Source: Lunularia cruciata (taxonomy: Eukaryota; Streptophyta; Marchantiopsida; Lunulariales; Lunulariaceae). From it: DNA of 64,000 nucleotides. This document shows, one piece after another, positions 25,125 to 37,914 of the stretch. Made by a program: the position numbers and the translations under genes. The notes below the pieces were generated by a model. It was not told the DNA's origin. It did no database searches and saw only the letters and a program-made list of their open reading frames with translations. Location: NCBI GenBank assembly GCA_948567375.1, contig OX419758.1, positions 36,533,473 through 36,597,472 on the forward strand. The letters are read 5' to 3'. Positions within the stretch are counted from its first letter, which is position 1. The number at the start of each line of letters is the position of its first letter.

Positions 25125-25789
25125 AGCTCAGTGGTTTGGTTTCTTTGGACTCAGGCGTCCATAGAGCTTGTTGTGATATATCGGTATCCAGTCCTTGGAT
25201 GCTTTGCTCGTCTTCCCTCGTTCTCTGAGCGATTTCTTCTTCCTGTGCTCTTTCTCCTACACCTTCCACGACTTTCGTTTCCTGACAAAGTTCTTCCTTG
25301 CCCCGCGATATATTCTCCTTCCTGTGCTCTTTCTCCTACACCTTCCACGATTGTTGTTTCCTGACTCCGATCTTCCTTGACCCGCGATATTTACATCTGT
25401 AATATACTTCTTGTCTCTTGATACCAATTTTTCTCCATCCGTTTAAGTTGGCCGTTTATTCCTGATGTATTTTTTCGCTACTGATGTGGAGGTCGGCATC
25501 CGCTTCTTTGATGGCTGCCTCTCAAATATGCGTATTGCTATCTACTGGTTTCTCAATGACATTTACTTCGCCTTTCATTTGCTGATGTTTCTTCTCTATA
25601 TATGCAGTTGTTCCAATAGCTTTGCTTTGATTATGCCATTGCTGTCGGATACCTTCGATGCATTCTAACTTAGGGATTTCATACTACTCTAGCGTTGCGT
25701 ACCATGTATATCTTGCTTAACGATCGTTTGTAACTCATGAGTTCTGGATAACCCGTTCCCAGAACGGCATCTGTTCTCGTATACCTATA
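25125..25789 (+). mobile_element. Retroposon family copy 6, 5'-truncated
   Basis: Starts at CAGTGGTTTGGTTTC (matching 32363 onward) and ends with hairpin CCGTTCCCAGAACGG and CTCGTATACCT, then ATATAT. It includes an internal duplication of a stretch reading TCCTACACCTTCCACGA (about 25254 and 25335). Confidence 0.6.
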
Positions 25790-25794
25790 TATAT

Positions 25795-27161
25795 TGCTCA
25801 CGAGGGTTTCTCCTGCTGGGTTGGGGTTTGATGGGATTTCTCCCGCTGTCCTTTCTTGTTGCAGCATTGACGTTTTTTGCTCCCTGCTCGTGGTTTGCTG
25901 GGGTCTCTCCCACTAGTCCATGCTTGTGAAGGATAGCAAAGTTTTTTTGGCTCCCCTCTTGTCCCTTCCCTTGCAGCGCTGCGCTTTCTTGCGAGGAGGT
26001 TTATTTTGCAGGTGCCTCCCCGAGCAGCGCTGAGTTTTCTAACGAGGATGTTTCTTTCGCTGATTTCACTGCTGTTTATTTCGTTGATGCTTCATGTATC
26101 TCGCTACTTCGGTTTATTTCGTTGGTCCCTTCACGCGCAGCGCTGCGTTTTTCTTACAATGATGTTTGTTTCGCTGATGCTTATCATATCTCACTATTTC
26201 TGAGCTCTGAGCGGCACTGTAGGGGAGCAACTGAGTTTGCCTTGGCACTCATGAGTTTTCGAGCAGAAACTTGGTATGAGGGGTACTGACTCTAGCTCAA
26301 CTACTTCGGCACTGCGTGAGGCACTGATGAAGTCGCATGTGTTTTCATGGAGACGAACTATGGCCGTCTTCTGCTTCCCTCAGCTGTTTGGCTTCTCTGG
26401 ACTCAGGCGTCCATAGCGCTTGCTGTGATATATGGATATCCACGTCCTTGGATGTCTTGCTCGTCTTCCCTCGTTCACTAAGTCGCATGTGTTTTCATGG
26501 AGACGTACTATGGCCGTCTTCTGCTTCCCTCAGCTGTTTGGCTTCTCTGGACTCAGGCGTCCATAGCGCTTGCTGTGATATATGGATATCCACGTCCTTG
26601 GATGCCTTGCTCGTCTTCCCTCGTTCACTGAGCGATTTATCCTTCCTGTGCTCTGTCTCATCCACCTTCTCCGATTATTGTTTCCTGACTCAGCTCTTCC
26701 TTGACCCGCAATATTTTCAGACTATTACTTGTCTCTTGCCACCAGTTCATCTCCATCCTTTTCAGCTGTGCGTTTCTTCCTGGGGTCTTTATTTTTCTAC
26801 TTTTGTGGGAGTACTGTCTCCGTTCCTTTGCAGGCTGCATCTCAACTATACGAGTTGCTATCTAATGGTTTCCACGTGACAGTTATTTTGCGTTTCATTC
26901 GATGATGTTTCTCATATAGATATGCTGGTGTTTCAATATGTTTATTTTGAGTATGCCATTGCTGCAGGTTACCTTCAAGACATTCTAACTTAGGGATTTC
27001 ATATTACTCTAGTCTTGCATGTCACTAACCTTCCGTGCATTCTACCCTCGGGGTTTTATATTCCTAGTGTGGAGTATCATGTACATATGGTTTATTGCTC
27101 ATTTGCACTTCATGAGTTCTGGATAACCCGTTCCCAGAACGGCTTCCGTTCTCGTATACCT
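25795..27161 (+). mobile_element. Retroposon family copy 7, long type
   Basis: Starts in a distinct 5' region with two diverged repeats built around CAGCGCTG (about 26025 and 26139), passes the GGCACTCATGAG point at 26245 and ends with the hairpin and CTCGTATACCT. It holds a 149-bp tandem duplication, listed separately. Confidence 0.55.
26332..26629 (+). repeat. Tandem duplication, 149-bp unit inside copy 7
   Basis: Units 26332-26480 and 26481-26629 begin AGTCGCATGTGTTTTCATGG and are nearly identical. This makes the internally repeated 180-codon open frame at 26337-26879, which is therefore not evidence of a protein. Confidence 0.9.
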
Positions 27162-27186
27162 ATATATATATATATAAAATTCAAAT

Positions 27187-27270
27187 ACATGTTTATCGAA
27201 TATGTGCACTTGTGCATTTCATGAGTTCTAGATAACCCGTTCCCAGAACGGCTTCTGCTCTCATTTACCA
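27187..27270 (+). mobile_element. Retroposon family copy 8, short 3'-end fragment
   Basis: About 84 bp: TTTATCGAATATGTGCACTT, the hairpin region with GTTCTAG in place of GTTCTGG, and CTCATTTACCA. It is followed by an AT-rich tail with (AAAT)n expansion (27271-27308). The flanks are too simple to prove a target duplication. Confidence 0.6.
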
Positions 27271-27319
27271 ATATAAATATATAAATATAAATAAATAAAT
27301 AAATAAATATTCAACTGTA

Positions 27320-28479
27320 TCCGGAGGCCTGTATACCATACTGTTGTTTGGGAGTCCTTCTTGACTTCTGAATTCATATATATATTGTATACTTCACCTT
27401 CACTTTCATTCACTTCACCTCTGCTTTTCCTGCTTCAGTTGACTTATCCCTTTCCCGTGCAGCGCAGAAGTTTTCTTGCTCCACTCTCGTCTCTCTAGCG
27501 AACCTCTACTTGACTCATTCTCATTGTTGTGTCCTGGACTTTCTCTCTACTAATGAATGTTTGTGATTTCAGGGATCTATCAGGTATGTCTCGATTTCTT
27601 CCCTCATCTTTCTCATGTGGATTCTTTTCTATCTGGACTGATCCTCATTATGCGGTTAAGACTCCAGCGCTTAAGTGCGTGCCTGCACTTTTGCTTGCCC
27701 TTGCTTTCCGCACTTCCACCTCTGTTCTTTTTGACATTCCCATTCCTTTTGAGCGGCACTTTAGGGGAGCAACCAAGTTTGCCTTGGCACTCATGAGTTT
27801 TAGAGCAGAAACTCGGTATGAGGAGTACTGACAATTGCTCAGCTACTTCGGCACTGCGTGAGACACTGATGAAGTCGCAGGTGTTTTTGTGAAGGTTTAG
27901 TATGGCCGCCTTCTGCTTACCCTTTGCTGTTTAGCGTCTCAGGACTCAAGCGTCCATAGCGCTTGTTGCGATATACTTTATATCTTGTCCTTTTTCGCTT
28001 CGCTCTCGTTACCCTGTTACACTTCGACAGGTTTCTGCAGCCACACCATCCTATAGCTCTCGGATTGTTCCACTCCTCCATTCCCCAGCTAATTCCCTTC
28101 CTATTATTTTTCCTTCGCTCTTTGCCTGATTCATGGAACCTCTGGTGTATACAGTGTTCCTACCCGACTCCAGCCCACGTTTTTTATTTTTATCGCTCAT
28201 GCACTGCTTACTGGCAGTCTTTTACGTAGCGGTACCTATTTCTCGCAGTTGTTTGCATAGAGTTCTAGATTTCATGGGGGTTTATTAGTCTGTTAGCCAT
28301 ATGTTATTCTCAATTTGTTTCAATTATGCCTTTGCTTCAAGTTACATTTGATGCATTCTACCTTATGGATTTCTCACTATTCTAGCATTGTCAATTATGT
28401 ACATCTTGCTTATCGATCATTTGCACCTCATGAGTTCTGGATAACCCGTTCCCAGAATGGCATCTGTTCTTGTATACCT
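27320..28479 (+). mobile_element. Retroposon family copy 9, long type
   Basis: Carries the splice-like cassette (CTACTAATG, TTTCAG, 11 nt at 27573-27583, GTATGT), the GGCACTCATGAG point (27785) and the 3' hairpin with a mutated stem (CCGTTCCCAGAATGG), ending TTGTATACCT. Confidence 0.65.
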
Positions 28480-28491
28480 ATATCCAGCTGC

Positions 28492-29362
28492 ACTGGCACT
28501 CATGAGTTTTCGAGCAGAAATTCGGGACGAGGAGTACTGACAATTGTTCAGCTACTTCGGCACTGCGTGAGGCACTGATGAAGTAGTTGGTGTTATCGTG
28601 GAGGTTTACTATGGCCGCCTTCTGCTTCCTTCAGTTGTTTAACATATCCGGACTCCAGTGTCCATAGCGCTGGGAGTGATATACTTTATCCTGTCCTCTT
28701 ACGCCTCGCTCTAGTTACATCTTGCATTTCTACCCGTTTCTGCAGCCATATCCTTCGCGAAATGCCTGCCACATCCACACATTCCTGTACTATTTCACTC
28801 CCTAGTCTTTTCCCTTCGCTCTCTGACTGCTTCCTGCCTCGCTCTCCACTGTTTCCTGTGTTCCTCCCCCACTCCATCCCACGTTCTTCATCTTCATCTA
28901 CGCACTGTATCCTGGTGGGCTCTTACAGCGAGTTTCCTATTCCTCTCGCTTCATCCAAGCACTGCATCCTGGCGGGCTCTTACAGCACATAGCACGTTTC
29001 CTATGCCTCTCGCTTTCGGTTGCATTGCTGCTCTCGACTTCATTACTTTTTAGTGGTGAACTCTTACATCTAGCTTTCTAACCCACGCTCACGTTGGCCT
29101 TGCTGCTCTCGATTTCAAGTTCATTATTGTCCATTGGCAGTACGGTATTCTCAATTTCTTGCACTCATGCCTTTGCTGCAGGTTACTTTTTTGCACTTAT
29201 ACTTTTGCTGCAGGTTATTTTCGATGCATTTTACATTAAAGCTTTCATACTACACTAGCACTGTAATTCAAGTACTTGTTGTTTATCGAATATGCGCACT
29301 TGTGCACTTCATGAGTTCTGGATAACCCGTTCCCAGAACGGCATCTGTTCTCGTATATCTAT
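28492..29362 (+). mobile_element. Retroposon family copy 10, unit-length (871 bp), 12-bp TSD
   Basis: Starts ACTGGCACTCATGAG and ends with the perfect hairpin and CTCGTATATCTAT. ATATCCAGCTGC flanks it at 28480-28491 and 29363-29374. The host sequence continues on the right with TTCCCTCAGC, part of copy 11, so copy 10 inserted at the junction of two older copies. Confidence 0.8.
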
Positions 29363-29374
29363 ATATCCAGCTGC

Positions 29375-30014
29375 TTCCCTCAGCTATTTGGCTTCTCTGG
29401 ACTCAGGCGTCCATAGCGCTGGCTGTGATATATCGATATCCAAGTCCTTGGATGCTTTGCTAGTCTTCCCTCGTTCTCTGAGCAATTTCTACTTCCAGTG
29501 CTCTGTCTCATCCACCTTCTCCGATTTTCGTTTCCTGACTGAGCTCTTCCTTGACCTGCGATATTTACAGACTATTACTTGTCTCTTGCCCCCAGTTTAT
29601 CTCCATCCTTTTCAGCTGTCCGTTTCTTCCTTTTGTATTTATTTCTCTACTTATGTGGGAGGACTGTCTCCGTTTCTTTGCAGGCTGCATCTCAAATATG
29701 CAAGTTGTTATCTAATGGTTTCCACGCGACAGTTATTTCGCCTTTCATTTGATGATGTTTCTCATATAGATATGCTGGTGTTTCAATCTGTGTATTTCGC
29801 TCATACCATTGCTGCAGGTTACCTTCGATGCATTCTAACTTAGGGATTTCATACTACTCTAGCCTTGCGTGTAGCTTACCTTCTGTGCATTCTACCCTCG
29901 GGGTTTAATTCTCCTAGTGTTGCGTTTCATCATGTACATATTGTTTATCGCTCGTTTGCACTTCATGAGTTCTGGATAACCCGTTCCCAGAACAGCTTCC
30001 GTTGTCGTATACCT
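29375..30014 (+). mobile_element. Retroposon family copy 11, 5'-truncated
   Basis: Continues from CTGCTTCCCTCAGC and ends with hairpin CCGTTCCCAGAACAG and TCGTATACCT, followed by (AT)n. The 183-codon frame 29292-29843 crosses copy borders and is not a gene. Confidence 0.6.
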
Positions 30015-30030
30015 ATATATATATATATAT

Positions 30031-30923
30031 TGGCACTCCTGAGTTTTCGAGCAGAAACTGGGGACGAGGAGTACTGACAATTGTTCAGCTACTTCGGCAC
30101 TGCGTGAGGCACTGATGAAGTCGTTGGTGTTATCGTGGAGGTTTACTATGGCCGCCTTCTGCTTCCTTCAGTTGTTTAGCTTATCCGGACTCCAGTGTCC
30201 ATAGCACTGGGAGTGATATACTTTACCCTGTCCTCTTACGCTCCGCTATGTTACACTCTTACATTTCTACCCGTTTCTGCTGCCATAATCGCGAAATGCT
30301 TGCTACATCCACACATTCCTGTACTATTTCACTCCCTAAGTCTTTTCCATTCGCTCTCTGACTGCTTCCTGCCTCGCTCTCTATTGTTTCCTGTGTTCCT
30401 CCCCCACTCCATCCCATGTTCTTCATCTTCATCTGCGCACTGTATCCTGGTGGGCTCTTATAGCAAGTTTTCTATTCCTCTCGCTTCATCCACGCACTGC
30501 ATCCTGGCGGGCTCTTACAGCACATAGCACGTTTCCTATGCCTCTCGCTTTTGGTTGCATTGCTGCTCTCTGACTTCATTATTTTTTATTGGTGAACTCT
30601 TACATCAAGCTCTCTAACCCACTCTCGCGTTGGCCTTGCTGCTCTCGATTTAAACGTTGGCGTAGCTGCTCTCGATTTCAAGTTCGTTATTGTCCATTGG
30701 CAGTTCTGTGTTCTCAATTTCTTGCACTTATGCCTTAGCTACAGGTTACTTTTTTGCACCTATACTTTTGCTGCAGTTTATTTTCGATGCATTTTGCATT
30801 CAAGCTTTCATACTACACTAGCACTGTCATTCATGTAAATGTTGTTTATCAAATATGTGCACTTGTGCACTTCATGAGTTCTGGATAACCCGTTCCCCGA
30901 ACGGCTTCTGCTCTCATTTACCA
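30031..30923 (+). mobile_element. Retroposon family copy 12, unit-length (893 bp)
   Basis: Starts TGGCACTCCTGAG directly after (AT)n and ends with hairpin CCGTTCCCCGAACGG and CTCATTTACCA. ATATATTG at 30924-30931 may pair with the end of the left (AT)n run, but this is too simple to prove. It belongs to the same subfamily as copies 4 and 10. Confidence 0.65.
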
Positions 30924-30931
30924 ATATATTG

Positions 30932-31506
30932 ATATCCAAGTCCTCGGATGCTTTGCTCGTCTTCCCTCGTTCTCTGAGCGATTTATACTTCCTGTGCTCT
31001 GTCTCATCCACCTTTTCCGATTTTCGTTTCCTGACTCAGCTCTTCCTTGACCCCTGATATTTACAGACTCTTACTTGTCTCTTGCCACCCGTTCATCTCC
31101 ATCCTTTTCAGCTGTCCGTTTCTTCCTGTTGTATTATTTTTCTACTTATACTGGAGGACTGTCTCCGTTTCTTTGCAGGCTGCATCTCAAATATGCGAGT
31201 TGCTATCTAATGGTTTCCACGGGACAGTTATTTTGCCTTTCATTCGATGATGTTTCTCATCTAGATATGCTGGTGTTTCAATATGTTTATTTCGATTATG
31301 TCATTGTTGCAGGTTACCTTCGATGCATTCTAACTTAGGGATTTCATACTACTCTAGCCTTGCGTGTAGCTTACCTTCCGTGCATTCTACCCTCGGGGTT
31401 TAATATTTCTAGTGTTGCATATCACGTACATATTGTGTATCGCTCATTTGCACTTCATGAGTTCTGGATAACCCGTTCCCAGAACAGTTTCCGTTCTCGT
31501 ATACCT
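30932..31506 (+). mobile_element. Retroposon family copy 13, 5'-truncated
   Basis: Starts ATATCCAAGTCCTCGG (family interior, as at 29436) and ends with hairpin CCGTTCCCAGAACAG and CTCGTATACCT, then ATATATAC. Confidence 0.6.
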
Positions 31507-31519
31507 ATATATACATATA

Positions 31520-33015
31520 TATAATAATTTTCCCCTAAACTTGAATACTTTCTTGCCTCTTGCCTCCTACAGTGATAAATACTCTGTCTACAGCTCTTTG
31601 AGTTTTCTGCCAAATGCCCATGGCAATTGACACGTGGCCTCTGAAGTAGAGGCCATGGGACACAGGGCCTCACTTGGGCCCTTCACTTCACACGTGGATG
31701 AACTTCCCTCCCCCTTGAGACCCTTCGCGAGATACCCTCATTTTTCAGTCATCTTTTTTGTTTCTCGCACTCATCTTCTGCCCCTTCCTGCCCTTCCTGT
31801 TCTCTCTTAGGATGATTGCCTTCCTTTCACCTTTCATTGTTGCTTGTTCGATTTTACTATATGTTTTTTCAACCCCCGTTTCTAGGGCAAAGGACATGCT
31901 ATTTCCTAGTGGCGTTGGATGCGCTGGAGAAGTGAATTCCTCGAGTACTTCTACTAGTTGTTATTTGCTTTCGTTTTGTTATTTGCTTTCAATACTAACA
32001 TCTGTTTGCTTTCAGGCTTTAACCAGGTATGTCTCGAGGCCCTTTCTTATTCCTGCTCATGTTTTCATTTTAAGAAAATGAAAACATGAGGATTTTGATT
32101 GCTTTACATTACTTAGCCTTTCCGATTCTTAATGTTGCTGCACTTTGTTTGGACTTGAAGCTTCATTCGTAACAGCCTTTCTCCTTACCTTGAGCAACAC
32201 TGTTGAAAGCAATCAAGTTTGCCTTGGCACTCATGAGTTTTCGAGCAGAAACTCGATATGAGGGGTATTGACTCTATCTCAGCTACTTCGGCACTGCGTG
32301 AGGCACTGATGAAGTCACATGTGTTTTCATGGAGACGTACTATGGCGGTCTTCTGCTTCCCTCAGTGGTTTGGTTTCTCTGGACTCAGGCGTCCATAGTG
32401 CTTGCTGTGATATATCGATATCCAGTCCTTGGATGCTTTGCTCGTCTTCCGTCGTTCTCTGAGTGATTTCTACTTCCAGCGCTCTTTCTCCTACACCTTC
32501 CACGACTTTCGTTTCCTGACAAAGATCTTCCTTGCCCCGCGATATATTCTACTTCCCGTGCTCTTTCTCCTACACCTTCCACTATTGTCGTTTCCTGACT
32601 CCGATCCTCCTTGACCCGCGATATTTACAGATTACTTCTTGTCTCTTGATACCAGTTTTTCTCCATCCGTTTAAGTTGGCCGTTTATTCCTGATGTATTT
32701 TTTCTCTACTGATGTGGGAGGTCGGCATCCGCTTCTTTGATGGCTGCCTCTCAAATATGAGTATTGCTATCTATTGGTTTCTCAATGACATTTACTTCGC
32801 CTTTCATTTGCTGATGTTTTTTCTCTATATATGCAGTTGTTCCAATAGGTTTGCTTCGATCATGCCATTGCTGTCGGATACCTTCGATGCATTCTAACTT
32901 AGGGATTTCATACTACTCTAGCGTTGCGTACCATGTACATCTTGCTTAATGATCGTTTGCACCTCATGAGTTCTGGATAACCCGTTCCCAGGACGGCATC
33001 TGTTCTCGTATACCT
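31520..33015 (+). mobile_element. Retroposon family copy 14, long type
   Basis: Carries the cassette (TACTAAC, TTTCAG, 11 nt at 32016-32026, GTATGT), a 7-bp inverted repeat GGCCTCT/AGAGGCC near 31636-31654, the palindrome at 32056-32090, the GGCACTCATGAG point (32226) and the 3' hairpin (CCGTTCCCAGGACGG), ending CTCGTATACCT. Confidence 0.65.
32056..32090. repeat. Perfect 16-bp inverted repeat, 3-base loop
   Basis: Arms 32056-32071 and 32075-32090 are exact reverse complements around AAG. The sister copy near 23825-23850 has only the left arm and then continues with unrelated sequence, so here the left arm has been copied back in inverted form, as a replication template switch would do. Confidence 0.9.
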
Positions 33016-33029
33016 ATATATATGTTTTA

Positions 33030-34388
33030 TAGTTTTTCCCTTAAACTCGTATACCATTTCGTGACTCCTGAAGAGATACATATACACTGCCTACCACTAT
33101 TTGCCATGTGGACTTTGATCATTTGCTTATGGACATGGGGCCTCTGCTCATGGACACATGGACACACCTAGTCCTTCACTTCATATGAGGCTGATTTTGC
33201 TTCCATGCTTTGCACTTTCACGAGATGCACTCACTCTTTGCAGTGCTTTTATTTGCTTCTCTGTTTGCCTTTGTTTCTCCTTTTTGAGTTGCCTAGTCCT
33301 CTCCCGTGTAGCGCTGATGTTTCTTGCTCCCCCCTCGTATCACCCATGCACCTTTGCTTCATTATTTCTCTTTGCTGTGTCCTGGATTTTCTCTCTACTA
33401 ATGCATGTTGTTGATTTCAGGGATCGATCAGGTATGTCTTGTCTTCTTCCCTCTTCTTACTCATGTGGATTCTTTTCTTTCTTGCTTGATACTCATTAAG
33501 CGGTTGAGACTCCTGCGCTTATTTCTGTACCTACACTTCTGCTTGCCCTTTATTTCCACATTTCCATTTCGGTTCTTCGGTTCTTCGGTTCTTTCGACAT
33601 TCCCACTACTTATGAGCGGCACTTTAGGGGAGCAACTGAGTTTGCCTTGGCACTCATGCGTGTTCGAGCAGAAACTCGGTACAAGGGGTACTGACAACTG
33701 GTCAGCTACTTTGGCACTGCATGAGGCACTGATGAAGTCGCAGGTGTTTTCGTGGAGGTTTACTATGGCCGCCTTCTGCTTCCCTTAGCTGTTTAGCGTC
33801 TCTGGACTCAAGCGTCCATAGTGCTGGTTGTGATATACTCTATATCCTGTCCTCCTACGCTTTGCTCTCGTTACCCTTTACACTTCGACCCGTTTTTGCA
33901 GCCACATCATCTGAGAACTCTTGTTTTGTTCCAATCCTCCATTCCCCAGCTAATTCCTTCCCTAGTATTTTCCCCTTTGCTCTTTGACTCCCCTTTGCTC
34001 TTTGACTGCTTCCTGCTTCGCACTCTCGTGTCTACAGTGTTCCTACCCGACTCCAGCCCATGTTCTTCATCTTTGTTCATGCACTGTTTACTGGCGGGTT
34101 CTTCATCTTCGTTCACGCACTGCTTACTGGTGTGCTCTTACATCACATTTCCTATTCCTCGCTATCGTTTGCATAGATGCTCTCGATTTAATGTTCTTTA
34201 CTAGTCTGTTGGCCATTGGTTATGCTCACTTTGTTTCAATTATACTTTTGCTGCAGGTTACATTCGATGCATTCTACCTTAGGGATTTAACACTACTCTA
34301 GCATTGTGATTCATATACATTTTGCTTATCGATCATTTGCACTTCATGAGTTCTGGATAACCCATTCTGGGAACGGCTTCTGTTCTCA
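33030..34388 (+). mobile_element. Retroposon family copy 15, long type
   Basis: Cassette with CTACTAATG, TTTCAG, 11 nt at 33421-33431 and GTATGT; GGCACTCATG point near 33648; 3' end with a changed hairpin (CCATTCTGGGAACGG) and CTCATAT, then (TA)n and (TAAA)n-like sequence. Confidence 0.6.
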
Positions 34389-34430
34389 TATATATATATA
34401 TAAATATAAATATAAATATATATAAATATA

Positions 34431-34700
34431 ACGTTGGCCTTGCTGCTCTCGATTTCAAGTTCGTTATTGTCCATTAGCAGTACCGTGTTCTCAATTTCTT
34501 GCACTTATGCCTTTGCTACAGGTTACTTTTTTGCACCTATACTTTTGCTGCAGGTTATTTTCGATGCATTTTACACTAAAGTTTTCATACTACACTAGCA
34601 CTGTAATTCATGTAAATGTTGTTTATCGAATATGTGCACTTGTGCACTTCATGAGTTCTGGATAACCCGTTCCCAGAACGGCTTCTGCTCTCATTTACCA
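34431..34700 (+). mobile_element. Retroposon family copy 16, 270-bp fragment, long AT-rich TSD
   Basis: Starts ACGTTGGCCTTGCTGC and ends with the perfect hairpin and CTCATTTACCA. The AT-rich left flank (34401-34430) and right flank (34701-34730) are nearly identical over about 25 bases with one indel. Low complexity weakens this, but the order of AAA and TATA blocks agrees on both sides. Confidence 0.7.
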
Positions 34701-34730
34701 ATATATAAATATAAATATATATAAAATATA

Positions 34731-36601
34731 TGCTTGGCATTCATGAGTTTTCAAGTAGAAACTCGATACGAGGGGTATTGACACTTGCTCAGCTACTTTA
34801 GCACTGCATGAGGCACTGATGAAGTTCCATGTGCTTTCATGGAGGTTTACTATGGTCGCCTTCCGTTTCCCCCAATCATTTAGTGTATCAGGACTGAAGC
34901 ATCCATAGCTCTTGCTGTGATATACTCTTGCTGTGATATACTCTATCTGTCCTCATTTCTCTATATCCAATCCTCTGTTACTCACTTACACTTGTAGTGC
35001 TTTAGACTCTCATGCCAGACGGATAACACCTGTTATGCTTCAATGCTCTTTGTTCTTTTGCAATTTTTAACAGTTGACCGTCTGTAATCTTTAACAGTAT
35101 GTGTGCCTTCTGCATTCGATTCTAATACTCTCTTTCACACTGTGTACCTACACGTGCCATTCCAGACTGTCGGTGTACTGACACCTGGTCTCACCCTGCA
35201 GGCTCCCTCACTTCTTCCGAGACCTACATTCTCACACTTCTCTTACGTTTTTAGTTAGTCAGCTATATTTCTTCCTTTCTGGCTCTTCGCCCTTCATACT
35301 TCTCCCATTTAGAGGTGGCCCACTCCCTTTCCCTGAATCCTTGTTCTTTGGGTATGCCTACACGTGCCATTCCAGACTGTTGGTGTACTGACACCTGGTC
35401 TCACCTGCAGGCTCCCTCACTTCTTCCAAGACCTACATTCTCACACTTCTCTTAGGTTTTTAGTTGGTCAGCTGTATTTCTTCCTTTCAGGCTCTTCGCC
35501 TTTTCATACTTCTCCCATTTGGAGTTGGCTCACTCCCTTTCCCTGAATCCTTGTTGTTTGGATCTCACCCCTAGTATCTTGACTGAACTTCTCCTTTTGA
35601 GACACAGTTTTGGAGAACTGTGCCTTGTTATGCTTGCTTCTCTTCTAATCTGTGTTTTTGTCTCAGGGCTTCACCAGGTACTTGTCGATTAGTCCTACTT
35701 CTTCGATTGCTTACTGCTGATGGTTTCTTCGCACATCCTCAGTCAATTGCCTGATTCATTTCGATTTCTTTGAGCTTTCTGTTCCTCTCGCCGTGGGTTT
35801 ACTCCTTCTTTCCACTTGCTAACTATTTTTGACAGATTCCACTTGCCATCTCCAGTTCACATTGCCCAACAGAAGCCTAAGCCAGTTTTCCTTCTACAAT
35901 ATTCGTTTTCCTTTTGAGGGGCAATTAAGGGAGCAACTGAGTTTGCCTTGGCGCTCATGAGCCTTCAAACCGAAACTTGGTATAAGGAGTACTGGCATTC
36001 GCCACTGAGCTACTTTGGCAACGTTAGGCACTGATGAAGTCGTTTGGGCTTTCGTGGAGGTGTACTATGACCGCCTTTCTGCTTCCCTCTGTGCTTTTGG
36101 TGTTTTAGGATTCATGTGTTCATAGCACATGCTGTGATATAATCAATATCCAATCCTCTAACGCCGTGCTCTACTTCCCTCGTTCTCTGGACGATATCAT
36201 TCTTTCAAATTTTCATACGTTCAGGCTGACTCACGGATCTTCCTCAAATTTCCTTCCCTCGTCCTCTGTCCAATCTCACATTTTCAAGTTTTCATTTGTT
36301 TCGGACTGACTCTAGTTCTTCCTAGACTTACGTTTTTCTAGCTTCTACATGGTTTTTCTACTTTGGTCTATATGAATCTTTTCTTCTGGCTCATCAAGTC
36401 GATTTTATTTCTCTATTGGCACGATTTGTCCTGTTTGCGCTCTGCAAATGCAGGTTATTGGTATATAGGTTTTACTCTTCAAATGTTTCCAGGTTAGGTT
36501 TATTTCTGCTATCGTTCGATCAGAGGTCTGCCATATTGCTTATTTTACACATCTTGCATCTCATTTGCATTTAATGAGTTCTGGATCCCCCCTTCGAGGA
36601 A
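34731..36601 (+). mobile_element. Retroposon family copies 17 (composite, older, long type)
   Basis: Starts at TTGGCATTCATGAG (34733), meets a decayed 3' end at about 34944-34960, then a second long copy with cassette (11 nt at 35667-35677, donor GTACTT), GGCGCTCATGAG near 35951 and an end at 36570-36601 with hairpin CCCTTCGAGGAACGG. More diverged than the copies to its left. Confidence 0.55.
35151..35563 (+). repeat. Tandem duplication, 210-bp unit
   Basis: Units start at 35151 and 35361 with CACGTGCCATTCCAGACTGT and differ at scattered bases and small indels. Confidence 0.9.
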
Positions 36602-36606
36602 CGGCA

Positions 36607-37060
36607 TCTGTCCTCATTTCTTTATATCCAGTCTTCTTAAGCGTCGCTCCTTCTCAGCCTAGAGACCATCCTCTCTCTTCCCCCTTCACTCCAACTCACA
36701 TTTGTTGATTTGTTTCATTGTTCCTATACATGTTTTTTTTTCTGCCAATTTCAGTTCTCTTGATTGGTTTAGCTTTGGCTCGTGGGTCTTCAATTACAGC
36801 TTGTCTATTTCACTACGTGCTTTGCTTAGCGCTGATAGATTACATGATGAATATCTGCTCTCTACTGCTGTTGATCAGAATATGGTGATATGTTGTTTGT
36901 GCTTAACCTTGCATTGAATCTGTTAGATTCTTTACCTCCTTTAGGATTTTATTTCTCATCTCGATTACACTTATCATGTTTAAATTTCAGCCGCACGCCA
37001 GTTGCACGTAAAGAGTTCTGGATCCCCTGTTCTTCAAACGGCTTCTGCTCTCATGTCCGA
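36607..37060 (+). mobile_element. Retroposon family copy 18, old and diverged
   Basis: Short copy ending with imperfect hairpin CTGTTCTTCAAACGG and CTCATGTCCGA, followed by ATATATC. It marks the right edge of the first part of the block. Confidence 0.5.
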
Positions 37061-37863
37061 ATATATCTGAATGTATTTGAAGCATTAGGAAATAACAAGG
37101 GAACTGAATTACATCTCACAGGACGTTCTCTAGATTAGACAACCCGCACCCCCTAGTCTTTCAAAGTACGCGGGATCAATGCACAATAGTAATGACTAAT
37201 CGAGGTCCTGGTTTGGAAAATCTGTTGAATTTACAAGAAATCTATGTCAGATCTACACCTGTAAGTACTCTCTAAGCTCCAGTAAATGGCTTGGGAAAGG
37301 CTTACAGAACTTTATTATTATGGTATTATGTCTCTTTCGCATGCAGCTCAACAGTAGTTCAATGTGACCCTCTGGATGCTCAGGATACTCACTGTTACTG
37401 TATGTAATAATAAGTAAGTGCGTTTTGTAAGAACAGGAAGAATGTGACCATCTATTCTCCACTTAGATGGATTGCTACAAAGTCGACAACTGGTCCTAGG
37501 TCAGAGGAGCAGTAAGGAGGAAGGAGGAACCAGTAAAACCTTGGCTACGATCCCGTTTACCCAGAATCTCAAGTCTCCTAGCGCCGTTGCCTCAAGTGCA
37601 TAGGATGAATCTAACAACTACCTTACGTTTGGTGTTGTTGTTCTCATATCTCACGTGCTTCATGTAATAAAACCTGAATGTAGATCTCGTATTTACCATT
37701 ATTGAGACATTGTTTATGCAAATGGGACCACAGGTCATATTGACCAAGAAGTTACCCCGTAAAAGAAGCTGGTTGGGCCACGGTGTTTTCCCATAACGTA
37801 GAGAGCATTCCTCTGCTTGGATCTGTGAAGAGCACATAGACGAGGGGATGTGCTTTGTCGTCA

Positions 37864-37914
<51 letters not shown>

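Noticed and set aside
26245..26335. Possible hammerhead ribozyme: many copies have GAAACTC followed about 65 bases later by CTGATGA, the order of a type II hammerhead.
   Set aside because: Stems I and III do not form with the needed geometry: no U-H cleavage site directly follows the CTC/GAG stem, and the bases before CTGATGA find no partner in between. A covariance-model search would settle it.
25795..29843. Long open frames such as 26337-26879 and 29292-29843 as genes.
   Set aside because: They run across retroposon borders or tandem duplications, differ between copies and match no protein. Low stop density comes from the pyrimidine-rich strand.
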